From contig JAQYUZ010000036.1 in assembly GCA_033819885.1 (NCBI GenBank), positions 119,989 to 183,988 of the forward strand: a stretch of DNA of 64,000 nucleotides. The letters are read 5' to 3'. A program made the translations under genes and the position numbers. The stretch is from Microbotryomycetes sp. JL201 (taxonomy: Eukaryota > Basidiomycota > Microbotryomycetes). Of the stretch, positions 52,727-63,685 are shown piece after piece (the first letter of the stretch is position 1; every line of letters starts with the position of its first letter). The notes under the pieces were generated by a model. That model was not told the origin of the DNA. It was given only the letters and a program-made list of their open reading frames with translations, and did no database searches.

Positions 52727-53817
52727 TCAATCCGAATCGTCAGACGCTCTCGGAGAACGCGACGAGTGCAGTGGCATCAGTGGCGATCCGACTATGGCAT
52801 CGTGCCTGCGTATTCGTGACGAGAGATCAGAAGTTGTATCTTCTGCAGATTTGAATTCTACCGACTGACCTCTTGAGCAGAGACACAATATCAGACCAGT
52901 TACCGCGACCCCACTCCAAGTCGGGTCGGATCAATGACGTCTCGAGCTCGCCCGCACGGTACACGAGCATCGTCGGCAGCGTGTCTTCCTCCACATCGGT
53001 CGCAAACTCGACTTCGGACGCGAGAGCGCGCAAAAACTTGGTTTGCGGATACCCCCGCGCGATCGTTGCCAAATGTGAATTGAGTTGAGCGCATGCCGAG
53101 ATTTCCTATTTGTTGTCGACTCGACAGTCAGCACCACGAGTCAAAGTCGGTTCTTTGTGTCGAGCTCACTGGCTCATATATGTGAATGACGATGGCGACG
53201 TCCGGCGCCTCGTCCTCAACCGCGCTCAGGAACTGCTCAATGCCAATCTCGCGCAAGTGACCAAACGGGCGTGACCGTCTACCGGACGGTGCGCCGCGCT
53301 CGCCGCTGCCTTTCAATTCTGCGATTCTTTGCTTGCGATACTGTGCCTTGACCCAATCTTCGTCGTCTAGCCGTGGGTCGTCATCATCGCCATCGTTTTG
53401 GAAAGTGTTGTCTGTGGCGGTGGTCTTGGTCTTGTTCGAGATGTGCAAGTGCTTGAAAGCCGTCCCTGCAGCTGCCAGCTGGTTGCCTGTCCAATCGTTC
53501 AGTACACCTTTAGGGCCAGTGTTCGTCGTCGATTGTCCCCTGGCGTGGTAATCTGCCAAGACGCCCTTTGGCCCCGTGTTTGCCGTGCCGTTGACTTTCG
53601 AGTTGAGAGGCGGCGTGAATGACGATCTCGATGGTGCATCGTCATCTCTTGCGTCAAAGCCAGTCAATCTTTCGACATCGTCATCGCCGTCACTGTCTTT
53701 GTCGTTGGCGCCTGCGGGCTCGCTGGCGTTCAACGACAAGGCAGAGTGCCCATTGGCTTGCAAAGCAGGATGAGAGCCGTCAAGCCACCGCTGCTCGTCC
53801 TGTGCGGTCGCAGCCAT
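52727..53817 (-). CDS. Phosducin-like protein (PhLP1 type)
   Basis: PhLP1 works with the CCT chaperonin to assemble G-protein beta-gamma dimers. The N-terminal part holds two copies of the family motif, NTGPKGVLADYHARG and NTGPKGVLNDW, where relatives usually have one. The thioredoxin-like domain follows: RPFGHLREIGIEQFLSAVED, PDVAIVIHIYEP, EISACAQLNSHLATIARGYP, QTKFLRALASEVEF and LPTMLVYRAGELETSLIRPD. The last exon (52727-about 52805) gives RHDAIVGSPLMPL and a Ser/Asp-rich end ASDDSD, an acidic C-terminus typical of the family. Two introns: one after HIYEP (GTGAGC...AATAG), one after SLLKR (GTCAGT...CGCAG). Both keep phase. Start at 53817 (MAATAQDEQRWLDG). Confidence 0.88.
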
Positions 53818-54360
53818 GGCCTTTCAGCCGGTTGGCGACGACAGGAGAGCGCACGAGGCAGAACAGAGGCGAGCCCCGAGGCTGCTGCGGAGGCGCGCGC
53901 GCGTGCACACTTCGCTCGCGTGCACAACAAGTCTGCGCACGACAAGCCGCGTACGCCCCGAGATCCTAGCAAACGATCTCGAGACAGGGACAGTCGGTGG
54001 GCGTCTTGCTTCGATTGAGCACGAAAAAGGAGATCAAGCGATCGAATCGTGAAAGGCGGCGAGACCCGTCGTCTCTTTGGGTCTAGCGTGGAAATTGCAA
54101 ACAGAGGGAGAAAAGAAAACGAGGGCATCATATCAGAGCAAGAGACACATTGTGCTATTTCAACTGCTCCGCTCAACGTCATAGCAGCACCGGCCCTGGT
54201 GCCTGTTTCATTGTCTCGCTCACGATCAGAGAAGTGAGACAACTCTCGCAAGACATCCGTTGACGGTGTCGAGGGCATTTCATTCTAGTAAAATTCATGT
54301 CATGTTGACCGGTTCGAGCTGACATCGCACGAGCTGCCCTGATTTGCAGCATGTGAATCT
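53818..54360. other. Intergenic region upstream of the phosducin-like gene
   Basis: About 540 bp. Open frames here are GC-rich shadows without family features. It serves as promoter for the phosducin-like gene and 3' flank of DPH2. Confidence 0.4.
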
Positions 54361-56577
54361 CTAATCTAGTTGATCCGTTCTTTCCTCCGCATGCGTGGGC
54401 TGCTGGGCGCGCTCGTGACCGTAAGTTCGAGCGATACCCCCTCTCTGTGTCATGTCCTCCAGTATTGCAGGAGCATCCATACCATAACGAGGTTCAAGGC
54501 CTTTGTACGACCGATTCGCAAGGAATTCGCCTGGAATAGCGTGTAGTATCAGTACGACAATCCTTCGGATGAGCATATGAACGAAGCTTGAACTCGCCTG
54601 AAGCAGAACCCAGAACCCGTGCGACCGCAGAAGACGTATCGCGAATGGCGAGAGCGGCCGTTTGAGCTTCCAAGTCGTCCGTACCTATCGAGCCAGTGTG
54701 AAGACCAGCGCCACAGTCGCACAGGTGACACAAAAAAACTCACTCTGAATGTCCGTCTTCTGATACCGCTTCGGGTGCCTGTATTTTCCCGTCGTTGCCG
54801 AGTACACCGGACCCTCCGCATCTTGCTCGTCCTGGTCCAGATCGACGTGGTCTTGACCAAAATTGGACGTTGTCAATAGCTCTGTAAAGTCCAAGATGTA
54901 ATCTCCCGTCCAAGACTTGTTGGTCAATGCCAATTCGAGTTCGAAAGGCGTAACGACCGGTCGCAGAAACTCCTGCACGTCCGTTCTCGCGTCAGGGTTC
55001 GTGGTGGGCAAAGCTTAAAAGAGGCCCACGCTTGCCTTTGCATCAATCATGGTGTTTTCCGGACAAGCAACTAGCACGAAACACTCGACTTCCATGAAGT
55101 TGGCCAGCTTGGCCGGATTGAGTTTGCCGACAGCGACCGTATACGATTTCTTGTTGTGTCTCTCGATCAATTCCCTTAAGTGTTTGATCAGAGGCAGATA
55201 AGAGGCTATAGACATGGTGGTAAGAGCTTTCCTTGCCAAAAAAAATTAATGCTCCTGCTCACCAACTCCGAGCGTGCCGACAAGGATGCCAATGACGTCT
55301 GCGTCTTTTGCTTTCTCAACAACAGCGTACCGCCTCATGAGCATCCTATTTGCCTTTGACGATTCCAGTCGAGCTTGACCTGTTGCCGGATCGTATGCGA
55401 ACACCTAACACGTTCGTAGTCAGCAGCGCACCCAGTCGCGTTCCAGTCAAACTCACTGGCGTTTTTCCATGCGTTAACAACAAGTTGTTGAGTCCCAGAC
55501 TCTCCCCACCGATGTAAAATATAGCACACTCGTCTACCCGCAAGCCAGGTGGCAGGTCTAATCGGACTCGGCTTTGCGCAGAAGCTGCAGCAAAGCTCTC
55601 AGATGGCACGAGTCGAGCCGGAGTAGGAGCAGGTGCTAAGTCAGACACGCCATCGGCGGGGGTCGACTCTGTAGGATCGGCCTCTGATTGCTGCAAATCT
55701 TCAGCTTCTTCAGTCTCTCGACCTTTGCCTTTCAAGTCGCTGTTGACACGTTTGTCGATCATGGACAGGATGACAGGCTTGTCTATCCGAGTTCGGACGC
55801 TTTCAAACACCTCATCTGAATACCAGGATCAGCGGTGAAGCCCTTCCGTCGATCGCGGCCGTCACTAACCGATTTTATAGGCGTATCCTACATCGTACAT
55901 CAGCACGACGGCCTTGCAGCCATCCAGATGCCCTGAAGAAGCTGATGCTAGCTGTTGGCAAGCGTGTTGAGTATCTAGTGGTCGCTTTGTTAAAACGTAG
56001 ATGACCGGCAATCGCGCCGTTCTGGCAGAGGAATCTCGATAAGTGTTCGCCGGCTGGAATGAGCAGGATTGACACGAATCTTACGGGCTGAGGCAGGTGT
56101 GGCCATAGTGCACGACCAAGTCCGCATCGACATGTTGAGCCGCCACTTCGTCGACGCAACAGCTGCTCACGTGATCAGCAGTGCACTTCATATCTCCGAA
56201 ACGCTCGGCTGTCTCACCTCCCGTACGTCGTGTCTGCGAGCACATAAACTTCTTTGTCGAGTGCGAGCCTGTTCCTGATCTCTCTGTAGACCTGGACAGA
56301 GTCGTGCAAAAGCTCGTCTGGAAATTGTAGAGCGATCTGGCGACGAAGCGGATACAAATCAGCCCAATACATCATTTGCGACTTGACATCGACCGTATGG
56401 CCTGAAGCGCACCCTCGTGTATCCCCCCGACTCTATTTCGGCGACGGTTTGATCAATCTCGTATGCCTCGTTGAAAGGCACGCCAGCGTCCGCAATTTGC
56501 TCGGGAACAACGTCTGTCGTCCGTGTGATGGCATCCTCGCCGCTGTTGGCAACCGGCGGAGGCGCTGTTGAGGCCAT
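54361..56577 (-). CDS. DPH2: Diphthamide biosynthesis protein Dph2
   Basis: Dph2 pairs with the radical-SAM-like iron-sulfur enzyme Dph1 to transfer the aminocarboxypropyl group to a histidine of elongation factor 2. The start at 56577 gives [18 protein letters not shown]. Conserved blocks, across about eight exons: [65 protein letters not shown] followed by [42 protein letters not shown], and [16 protein letters not shown]. The C-terminus holds [21 protein letters not shown] Glu/Pro/Ser-rich insert (about 55,600-55,750) sits between the second and third blocks. Cysteines GSCCVDE and the ACPENT motif are intact. The assignment is firm; splice ends near 54,700 and 55,260 are approximate. Confidence 0.9.
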
Positions 56578-56953
56578 TGCGAGCACCGACGAGCAAGCTG
56601 AATGTGACTTGCGAAACGGCCCAGTCAAGTTTGTCTCGACTGGCAGAGACAGCTTTGACTTTATTCTGTGAGCTTCTGAGCGGGGGTTCAATGAGTCTGC
56701 GCTTTGATGGCGAAAAGACAGAAGCGCATCGCCGAGATTCCGCCTTTGCTTTCTGTCACCGCCCATTTTCACCATACTATTGCTTGCCAGGCTCACTTTT
56801 TGGACTGCCCCAGTGGTCAGCAGTGTACTGGCATCGCGCCCACACCCTGCCTTTCCTGTCAGTCGCAGCCTGCCGACTTGCGCTCGGCGTGAGCCTTTCG
56901 GACGACTGTTGCACGCCACGAACCTCATCCAGCATCTCGGCAAAGATCAGTAC
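56578..56953. promoter_or_regulatory. Divergent promoter region, DPH2 and hemerythrin gene
   Basis: About 375 bp between two divergent starts. Frames on both strands continue into it without family features. No specific element recognised. Confidence 0.4.
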
Positions 56954-57805
56954 ATGATGAATGAGGTTGAAGCGAGCCAGAGCAAGCCAGACTTTGTCGC
57001 GCCGCCGCCAAAGAATGCTTCCGAACGCAGAGAGTGGGACCGCATGTCTCAAAGGATGCAGGGTGCGTTATAGGCACATGCAGGTATATTGCATGATTTG
57101 AAGACTAACGAGTCATTCCGCCTGCGTTCTTTGTAGGCTTCCACAACTATTGTGAGAGTGCGGCGCCACACGCCCGAGGGATTGTGCTGACTCCTGCGAC
57201 TCCCAGTCCGTCAACAGTTTCAGTTTGCGATGCAGTCAGCCGAGAAAGTGGGATCTAATGAGGACTTTGACGTTGACTACTACCTGTGGCAAGTCAAAGA
57301 CTTGTTGAGACGTGAGCAGGGATCGCTATCCGCAAACGTCGTGGCACGTGCGAGCTTATTCCGTGCGCCGAATGCAGATTTGGAAATGCACCACAACATC
57401 GAAGAGCGGTACATTTTTCCAATTCTGGCAAAAAAGATGCCAGAGTTTGACGCGACGCATCCGGATGAGCACAAAGAGATTCATGCAGGCACGTCGTCCA
57501 GGCGACGTTGACAACGAACAGTCCACTGATGACGCTGGTCGTTGTAGGGATGGACCGGACAGAGGCCTACATCAAAAGGGTAGAAAAGTCGCCGTCATTG
57601 TTCTCGGCGAGCGAGATGCGAGACATCCTGTCAAGTTGGGGTTTCGTCTTGTTTCACCACCTCGACGCAGAGGTTGCATCTCTCAAGGCGGACAACCTGA
57701 GACGTTGTACGCCAAGATGGTCCGACAATCGAGATTGCACGCGAATTAACCTGCTCTGGTCCCACAGACTGGACGTTGGACGAAGTACGGCGATTGCCAA
57801 TGTGA
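56954..57805 (+). CDS. Hemerythrin (HHE)-domain protein
   Basis: Hemerythrin-like domains bind a di-iron or other metal centre in a four-helix bundle. The start is MMNEVEASQSKPDFVAPPPK, with a second ATG one codon later. Splicing gives RMQGFHNYFRQQFQFAMQSA (first helix His), LLRHLEMHHNIEERYIFPIL (the H...HHxxEE helix), DEHKEIHAGMDRTEAYIK (HxxxH helix), WGFVLFHHLDAEVASLKADN and RYWTLDEVRRLPM. All expected His/Glu ligands are present. There are about five introns. The one at 57489-57547 must begin with GC (GCACGT) to keep phase; no GT donor fits. Fungal proteins of this type are of unknown function. It is divergent from DPH2. Confidence 0.82.
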
Positions 57806-58095
57806 AGAGCTGGCGGAGAAATTCATGAATACCACGGCTTAAATTGTTGCCCGCGTCTCGGCTGCTAAGAGCCCTTTTCTTGCTGGCCACATCAGCTCAG
57901 CCGCATCAGTTCTCCTCATCTTCTCGGCAACAGTGTCACCTTACACTTTGGTCAGTCGCATTCAAATCACATTCAGGTGGTCGCGTTAGTTTGACTCTAC
58001 AACGAATAAGCGCGAAACTCGAAACACAGGCGCAAGATGGCAAAAGAACGCCCTCTGAAAACCAATTTTGAAGTCTTGTTTCTCGTGTTGGCGCT

Positions 58096-60070
58096 TTATT
58101 GATAACTTTGGTAACTTCCTCCGTAGCCTTGGTAGCCTTGCTGGTAGCCGCCACCTTGCTGTCCTCCCTGTTGGCCTCCATAGCCTGCTTGTTGCGCACC
58201 GTAGCCTTGCTGCGTTTGATACGGATCGTACTGTCCGCTTTGCTGGCCATCTACACAGTCGTTCAAGTCAGTGAGCAAGCATGGGCTTCTTTCCTCGTAA
58301 GTGACTTACACTGAGCACTGCCTTGCTGCGGGTATTGGTTGTAACCGCCGCCGCCGTAGCCTTGTTGTTGGGGTGGAGGACCGCGAGGTGGGCCGCGAGG
58401 GCCGCCAAGCGATGGAGGATGCCTGGGAAGAATTCGTCTTTTAGCAGAGGCTCGCAGATCCGGCATAGAGAATGCGCACCAGTTTGATGGGATACGCCAC
58501 GGTGGAATCTTCTGGCCGTTGGCATCCAGCGGGTAACCACCAGCGACGCCGGGCTGGCTCTGACCACCTTGCTCAGGAGCACCAGCGTTACCAGCGGCGG
58601 GTGCCGCCGTAGACGTCTCTCCGAGTTCAGCCATGAGCGAGGCGTATTCGGAGTCGAATTGCTGCGCGACGCCTCCATTGGGAGCACCTGGTGGCGGAGG
58701 GCCTCCCGCACCTGGCGGGCCGCCAAAACCTCCTCCTCGACGTTGAGTACAATCCCTTGCCATGTGACCAGCGCCTCCGCAGATACGACAAATGATACCG
58801 GCCGTCCAGTTCTTCTGCTCAGGGCAGTCATATTTGCGATGGCCAATGCCGCCGCAATTCCTGCGAATTGTCGTGAGTACACACATCTCGACGTGAACAA
58901 CCTAACATTCACTCACTGGCAAACCTGGTTCTCGTCGTCTCGCAAAGTTCCGTTGAGCGCAGCGAGCTCACGAAGCTGGTTGCGCTTGTGATCGTTCTGA
59001 GTCTCGGGCGTCGAGGCAGCCTGCAAGTACAAAGGGACATATCAGAAATAAGCGCCATGCCAATGATGTGCAGGGCGACTAACCGTCGCAATGACCTCGT
59101 TGATGAGCTTGATACACTTGGCAACCTTCTCTTCAGAGTCTGCAGTGACTACACAGTGCAGTTCTTCGTTCTCGTCATCTTCATGACCCGGACGACCTTT
59201 GCCTTCTTTCACGCTGCCCTTGCCGCGAATGCTGATCTTGGCGCCACTTTCGCGCTCCATCCTCTTGAGCGAATTGCCACGAGGACCAACGAGCAAGCCG
59301 AAAAAGTTGATTTCGGGGTAATCTTTGACGGGAATGTAGATCTTTTCCATCGGACGACCACTGCCTTGCCTTTTTGCGACGAGGTATTCGGTCGGCGGAC
59401 GGTAAGTCGGATCGAGCTTCATTTGGCGCTCAATGAGTCGCATACGCTCGTCTTCGAGCTTTTTACGGTATCGGACTTCACGCGTATTGGTACGACGACC
59501 GTAAGAGTCGTAAGTCGGCGGAGGAGAAGGTGATCGAGCTCCATCTGGCGGCACAACCTGGCCGGTGCGCAACGCCCGACCAATCTCATCCAACCGGAGT
59601 TGCGCTGCATCAGAACAAGCGTCAATTGATGTGATACCAGTTTATCGAAAGTGGCGAACTATGCCGTCCCAAAGTGACTCACCTGCGTACTTTTCGAGCT
59701 CGCGGCCCTCGACGTCACCGGTGATGGCGACAGGTAGAGCTGTGCCCTCAACCTTTTCGTTGCCCCAGCGACTCCTGCGTTTACGCTCACCTGGCACGCC
59801 ATTGACATCGGCAGCAGGCGCGCTCGACGACGACGGCGGCGGCGGCGGCGCCATGCCACCGCCCGGCGGGCCCCTGTTGTACGAATCGCCTTGTTGTGAT
59901 CCACGGCCATAGCTGTCGTACCCGCCGCGGCCTCGATCGTCGTACCCACCGTATTGCTGACGCCCGTCGTCGCGCGGTGGTCCACCCGAGTCACCGCCGC
60001 CGCCCCAGCGACGTGGAGCAGCTAGCGGTGCTTCATTGGCACCGGTCTGCCGCGAGTTGTTGCGCCACAT
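58096..60070 (-). CDS. MSL5: Branchpoint-binding protein BBP/SF1
   Basis: BBP binds the UACUAAC-type branch point in the first spliceosomal complex and contacts U2AF65. The N-terminus is Gly/Arg-rich ([20 protein letters not shown]), followed by [15 protein letters not shown], a U2AF-ligand-type SRW motif. Then come the SF1 helix-hairpin region [33 protein letters not shown] and the KH-QUA2 domain: [40 protein letters not shown] and [20 protein letters not shown]. Two zinc knuckles follow: [14 protein letters not shown] and [14 protein letters not shown]. The tail is Pro-, Gly- and Tyr/Gln-rich (GYGGQQGG repeats). Upstream in-frame codons could extend the start to 60160. About six introns, all with standard ends. 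Confidence 0.92.
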
Positions 60071-60456
60071 CGTGTTGCGAATGGTCAGAGGCTCAAGGCG
60101 TTCGGGTCCCGTGAAAGTCGCAGCACACAGGAGGCATCGTCTAGCAAACAAAACTTCCAAACACGACCACTCAGGCTACTACCGAAATGGTTCGGGAAAT
60201 GATGCTTGCTTGTCACAGAGTCGGCGCAAGCCAGTTCAACGAGTCACCCGACTCGCCGTGGAACCCGGGCAACACAGACTCCCTATAATGCACAGCTCGT
60301 CATTAAGCAGCAATCCTATGTGCCATTCAGAATGACTGACCAGTACTGGAAGTCGTTCGAATTTGACAAGCCCATCAGCGCCTCGAAATCTTGTCGCGGA
60401 TCGGCAAAGTCCAGTACATCGGGCTAGAGGAGCAATGAGCTGTCAGCAGATTGCCG
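60071..60456. other. Intergenic, BBP promoter and 3' side of the zinc-cluster gene
   Basis: About 385 bp between two minus-strand genes. No coding frame or RNA gene recognised. Confidence 0.4.
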
Positions 60457-63382
60457 TTACAAGGACTGCACGTCACGTGCAATTGGTAAAAAGTCGTCGA
60501 GACTGTCCAGAGGCTGGTTTGCGGCCGTCACGTCTGGAGCGGCTGTCGTGTCGGCAGTCGGTGGCGCAGTCGTCGCCGCAGTAGATGGCTGCACCGAAGT
60601 GGCTCTACTTCGAATTTGCTCTTGCGACGTGATCGAACGCAAGACAAGGCGGTAGTAGCGAGCAAGGTAGGCTGGCGGGACGTCCTCGCGACCCTTGCGT
60701 GCATTTGTGCAACACGTGCAGACTGGGCAGGCCTTGACCAGATCAGAGAGGCGCTGGGAGTGATCTGTAAGATTTCACTGACAATCGCTTAGCCACTGTA
60801 AAATGTTGCGCTGATAGCCTTGCGGCACGAGCTGGAACACACGGGCCAAAAACTCGGCCAGCTGCGGAATTTGAAGCGTTAGTATCGCTCACAGAGCAGT
60901 CTCTCTTCTGCGCACTCTGAAGAAAACTAAAGCGAAGAAATCTTGCAGGAAGACGAGTTGGTCCTGATTGATAAGCTCTATTGCGAATGCGAACAAAGCC
61001 GCGACTGCCGGGAGGTAGTCGTCAATGATCATGTCCAGGCGCATCTCGTGGGCAATCAAGCGAGCTCTGCTGATGTTTGTTGCAGCGACAAGGTAGATGA
61101 GCCTTGACTTATTGAGACCGGGCGTATCCCGACTGCAGTGGCACGGGACTGAGAGCATACGAAACAATAAGCCAGAGTCAGGCCCATACGGCGTTCTGCT
61201 CACCTTCGGGCTTCAAGTACTTTTGCCATGCGCTTTCGAGTCGGAGACGATTGCGTCTGACGAGCATGTCTGCCCCAGCAGCACTCCGCGAGGCTTCGAT
61301 AATGCGACAAGCTTGCGAGACTTTCGTAGTTCTGCAGCGAGCAAGTCAGGCAACGCACTGTGCAAATTCAGATGACTCGAACGCACTCGATTGAAGCGAC
61401 AAGCAGCGAGTCTTCCGGGCAATCGTAGAGCAGCCCTTCGTTGAGCCAGTCGTCTAAATGCAGATCAGACCAGTCTTGCAAGCTTGAATTTTTTGCATCG
61501 ACGATCTCGTCGAAGTTGTAGCTGTATGAAGAGTCGAAACAGATGGCATTGAGCCACGTCCGCTCGCGATCAAGCGTCATTCTAGCGTCTAGTTCTCCGG
61601 CAGGCAATCGCGTAGTTCGAGGGGTGTGCAGACGGAGCTGGTATGCAAGTCGAATGATGATTCCTACCCGCAAAAATGCCGTAGCATCGCCGGGTTCCTT
61701 CGAGGCCAGTCGTGAATACAATGCGGGGTCATTAGTAACCGATCGCTCACCTTCCAGTAGACCAACAGCATTAGACTCTGCAAGAGTCCGATCTCGAAGG
61801 CAGAGCCAAACACGCCCCTTGCAACCAAAGTCGTGGCTTGTGATTGCAAGCTTTGATACAGCTCGGGACGGAAATGGCGGGCGGAAACGGCCAGCAGTGT
61901 CGAAAAGAGCACGCTGGAGTGTTCGCGCACCCATTGTACCGTATGGACTGACATGCATGTCAGCCGATGAAGCTCTACCACACTTATTGATATCTGCCTC
62001 ACGATGCCGGTCAAAGAGTTTAATGAGCGGGTTCATATGTTGAAAGAATTGGCGAAACAGAGATTCGGCTTCGGCGAGGCTCAGCATGTCTGCGCGCACA
62101 GTTTCAGCAAATTCATCGTGAGCGCTCTGATCGGCGTACGAAGATCAACTGGATCAGGCAACTTGTGAGAGACGGGCACAGTGTTGCTTTGCGGCCGCTT
62201 GCCAGAGCTCTCCGCTTCTGCCGCTTCGACCACGGACACCATTGTCGCTCCAGAGAGCGCCTTTGATAGAGGCTTCGGCCTGGGGAAGCTCGGAGGTAAT
62301 AGTGCGGTAGTAGGAGGTTGCGGCGACGGAAGTGCAGTGCCCGACAGACTGAAGCTCCGTGTCGAGGAAGGATTCGACTGGCGTCGAGTGGCCAAAATGC
62401 CTTGCTCAGGCGGCGGTGCGGACGCGCCAGATGGTGACGTCTCTGATCTACTTCTTTTGTCTATGACCTTGTATCAGCTGGTAGTAAGTCTTCCAATTCT
62501 TGGCGACTAACGAGGTGGCTCAGCCAAGTCCCCCGAGGGCGAGCTGCAGATTCAAACTCGATCAGCACGCCGAACATCGTCAGGCCCGGACACTTCACCT
62601 TTTTGCATGCTTTGGCTTCCGACCTCTCTGTTGTGGTGCGCTATACACGCATTCTTGGTCTACAGCCCGGCACGCTCAGCACACTACCGGTTAACCAGGA
62701 TCTATTTAGCACATACTGCGGCGTATGCAGCGCGTGCACCTCGAGTATTCCTCTGCATCAGGTGGCAAGATGCATTTGACCTGCGAAACAGCGTGAATGC
62801 GTCAGCTAGCTCGAACATGTCCTGGAACCGAGCACGGCGTCTGACTTTGATTCGGCGACAATCAGCACATCTGTGTGAAATTAAATTCAAGTACGTGATC
62901 AGCTCTTAGCTGCACCGTGCGATTGCGAGGGGGCCCGGACTCGAGACCGTGTGTCGACAGCTGCAACAGTCGAGCAAAGGGCTCACGCGGGCTTTGGCTT
63001 GCTCTCTGTCGCCAGCTGAGTGCTCTCCTGGCCGTCGAGAGGTACCGCTGCGGGCAGATCTGTCATTCGCGTGTTTATCTGCCAGGAGGACCTCACGGCG
63101 ATGCAGCCCCGCGTTGCGACGCTTCACACTTGCGGCTGCCGAAATGGGAGTTTCAGAAGCAAGGTGAATCAGGAGAAGCTTTAGATGATCAAATTCGCAC
63201 CAGTGCTTTGACAGAACACTCCACGAGCGACTTATTCTTTGATTTGTCACGTGACCTTGTAAACTTAGCGACGGTCTCCCGCCGGCCCGCCCTACAGAGA
63301 CGTGCAGATAGCTGGTCCTCACTGATGCCTGACAATCGTGCCTTCCGCCTTTGCTAGACGTAGCTCCTGCTGCAAGGCACAT
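60457..63382 (-). CDS. Zn(II)2Cys6 transcription factor with fungal TF domain
   Basis: The DNA-binding domain is assembled from four exons. Splicing 62916/62870, 62846/62780 and 62717 to the exon after CTGTAG gives ARCADCRRIKVKC, ILPPDAEEYSRCTRC and IRRNQECVY. The cysteine pattern is exactly CX2CX6CX11CX2CX6C. It is followed by QQRGRKPKHAK, an AT-hook-like basic patch. A Pro/Ser-rich linker (LSGTALPSPQPPTTALLPPS) leads to the middle homology region: LAEAESLFRQFFQHMNPLIK, LFSTLLAVSARHFRPELYQS, VGIIIRLAYQLRLHTPR and RERTWLNAICFDSSYS. The C-terminal part includes LVRRNRLRLESAWQKYLKPE and NISRARLIAHEM and ends ARDVQSL. An ATG at 63382 opens the frame of the first exon, but about 150 residues before the cluster look weakly coding, so the start is uncertain. 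Confidence 0.78.
62846..62870 (-). other. 25-nt exon inside the zinc cluster
   Basis: It encodes CADCRRIK between introns 62871-62915 (45 nt) and 62781-62845 (65 nt). Both joins are required to give the canonical cysteine spacing. Confidence 0.65.
63247..63255. promoter_or_regulatory. E-box palindrome TCACGTGAC
   Basis: Matches the sites at 3829, 14868 and 45282. It lies close to the uncertain start of the zinc-cluster gene, so it may be promoter rather than coding DNA. Confidence 0.35.
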
Positions 63383-63685
63383 TCAAAGCGGCACAATCTG
63401 ATCAAACTTAGGGAAGCACCTGGGACACTCGGAAGACCCGACACTGTGGCACGGCCGAGGCGGTGACTGTCATGGATAGAAAAGGAAAGACAATATGATT
63501 GATTTGTTAAGCTGACCCCCTCCACACGTGCACGCGCTTCTCTTCCGATTATTTCGTTTGAGCTTTCTGAACTCAGGTGAAGTTTCGCGACGACAAAGAG
63601 TAACGACCGCGGAGCAACGAAATGTCACTTTCATGATTATGCGTAGTTAAGGCATACCGAAATCCTGTGGGGTCATCCATGATGG

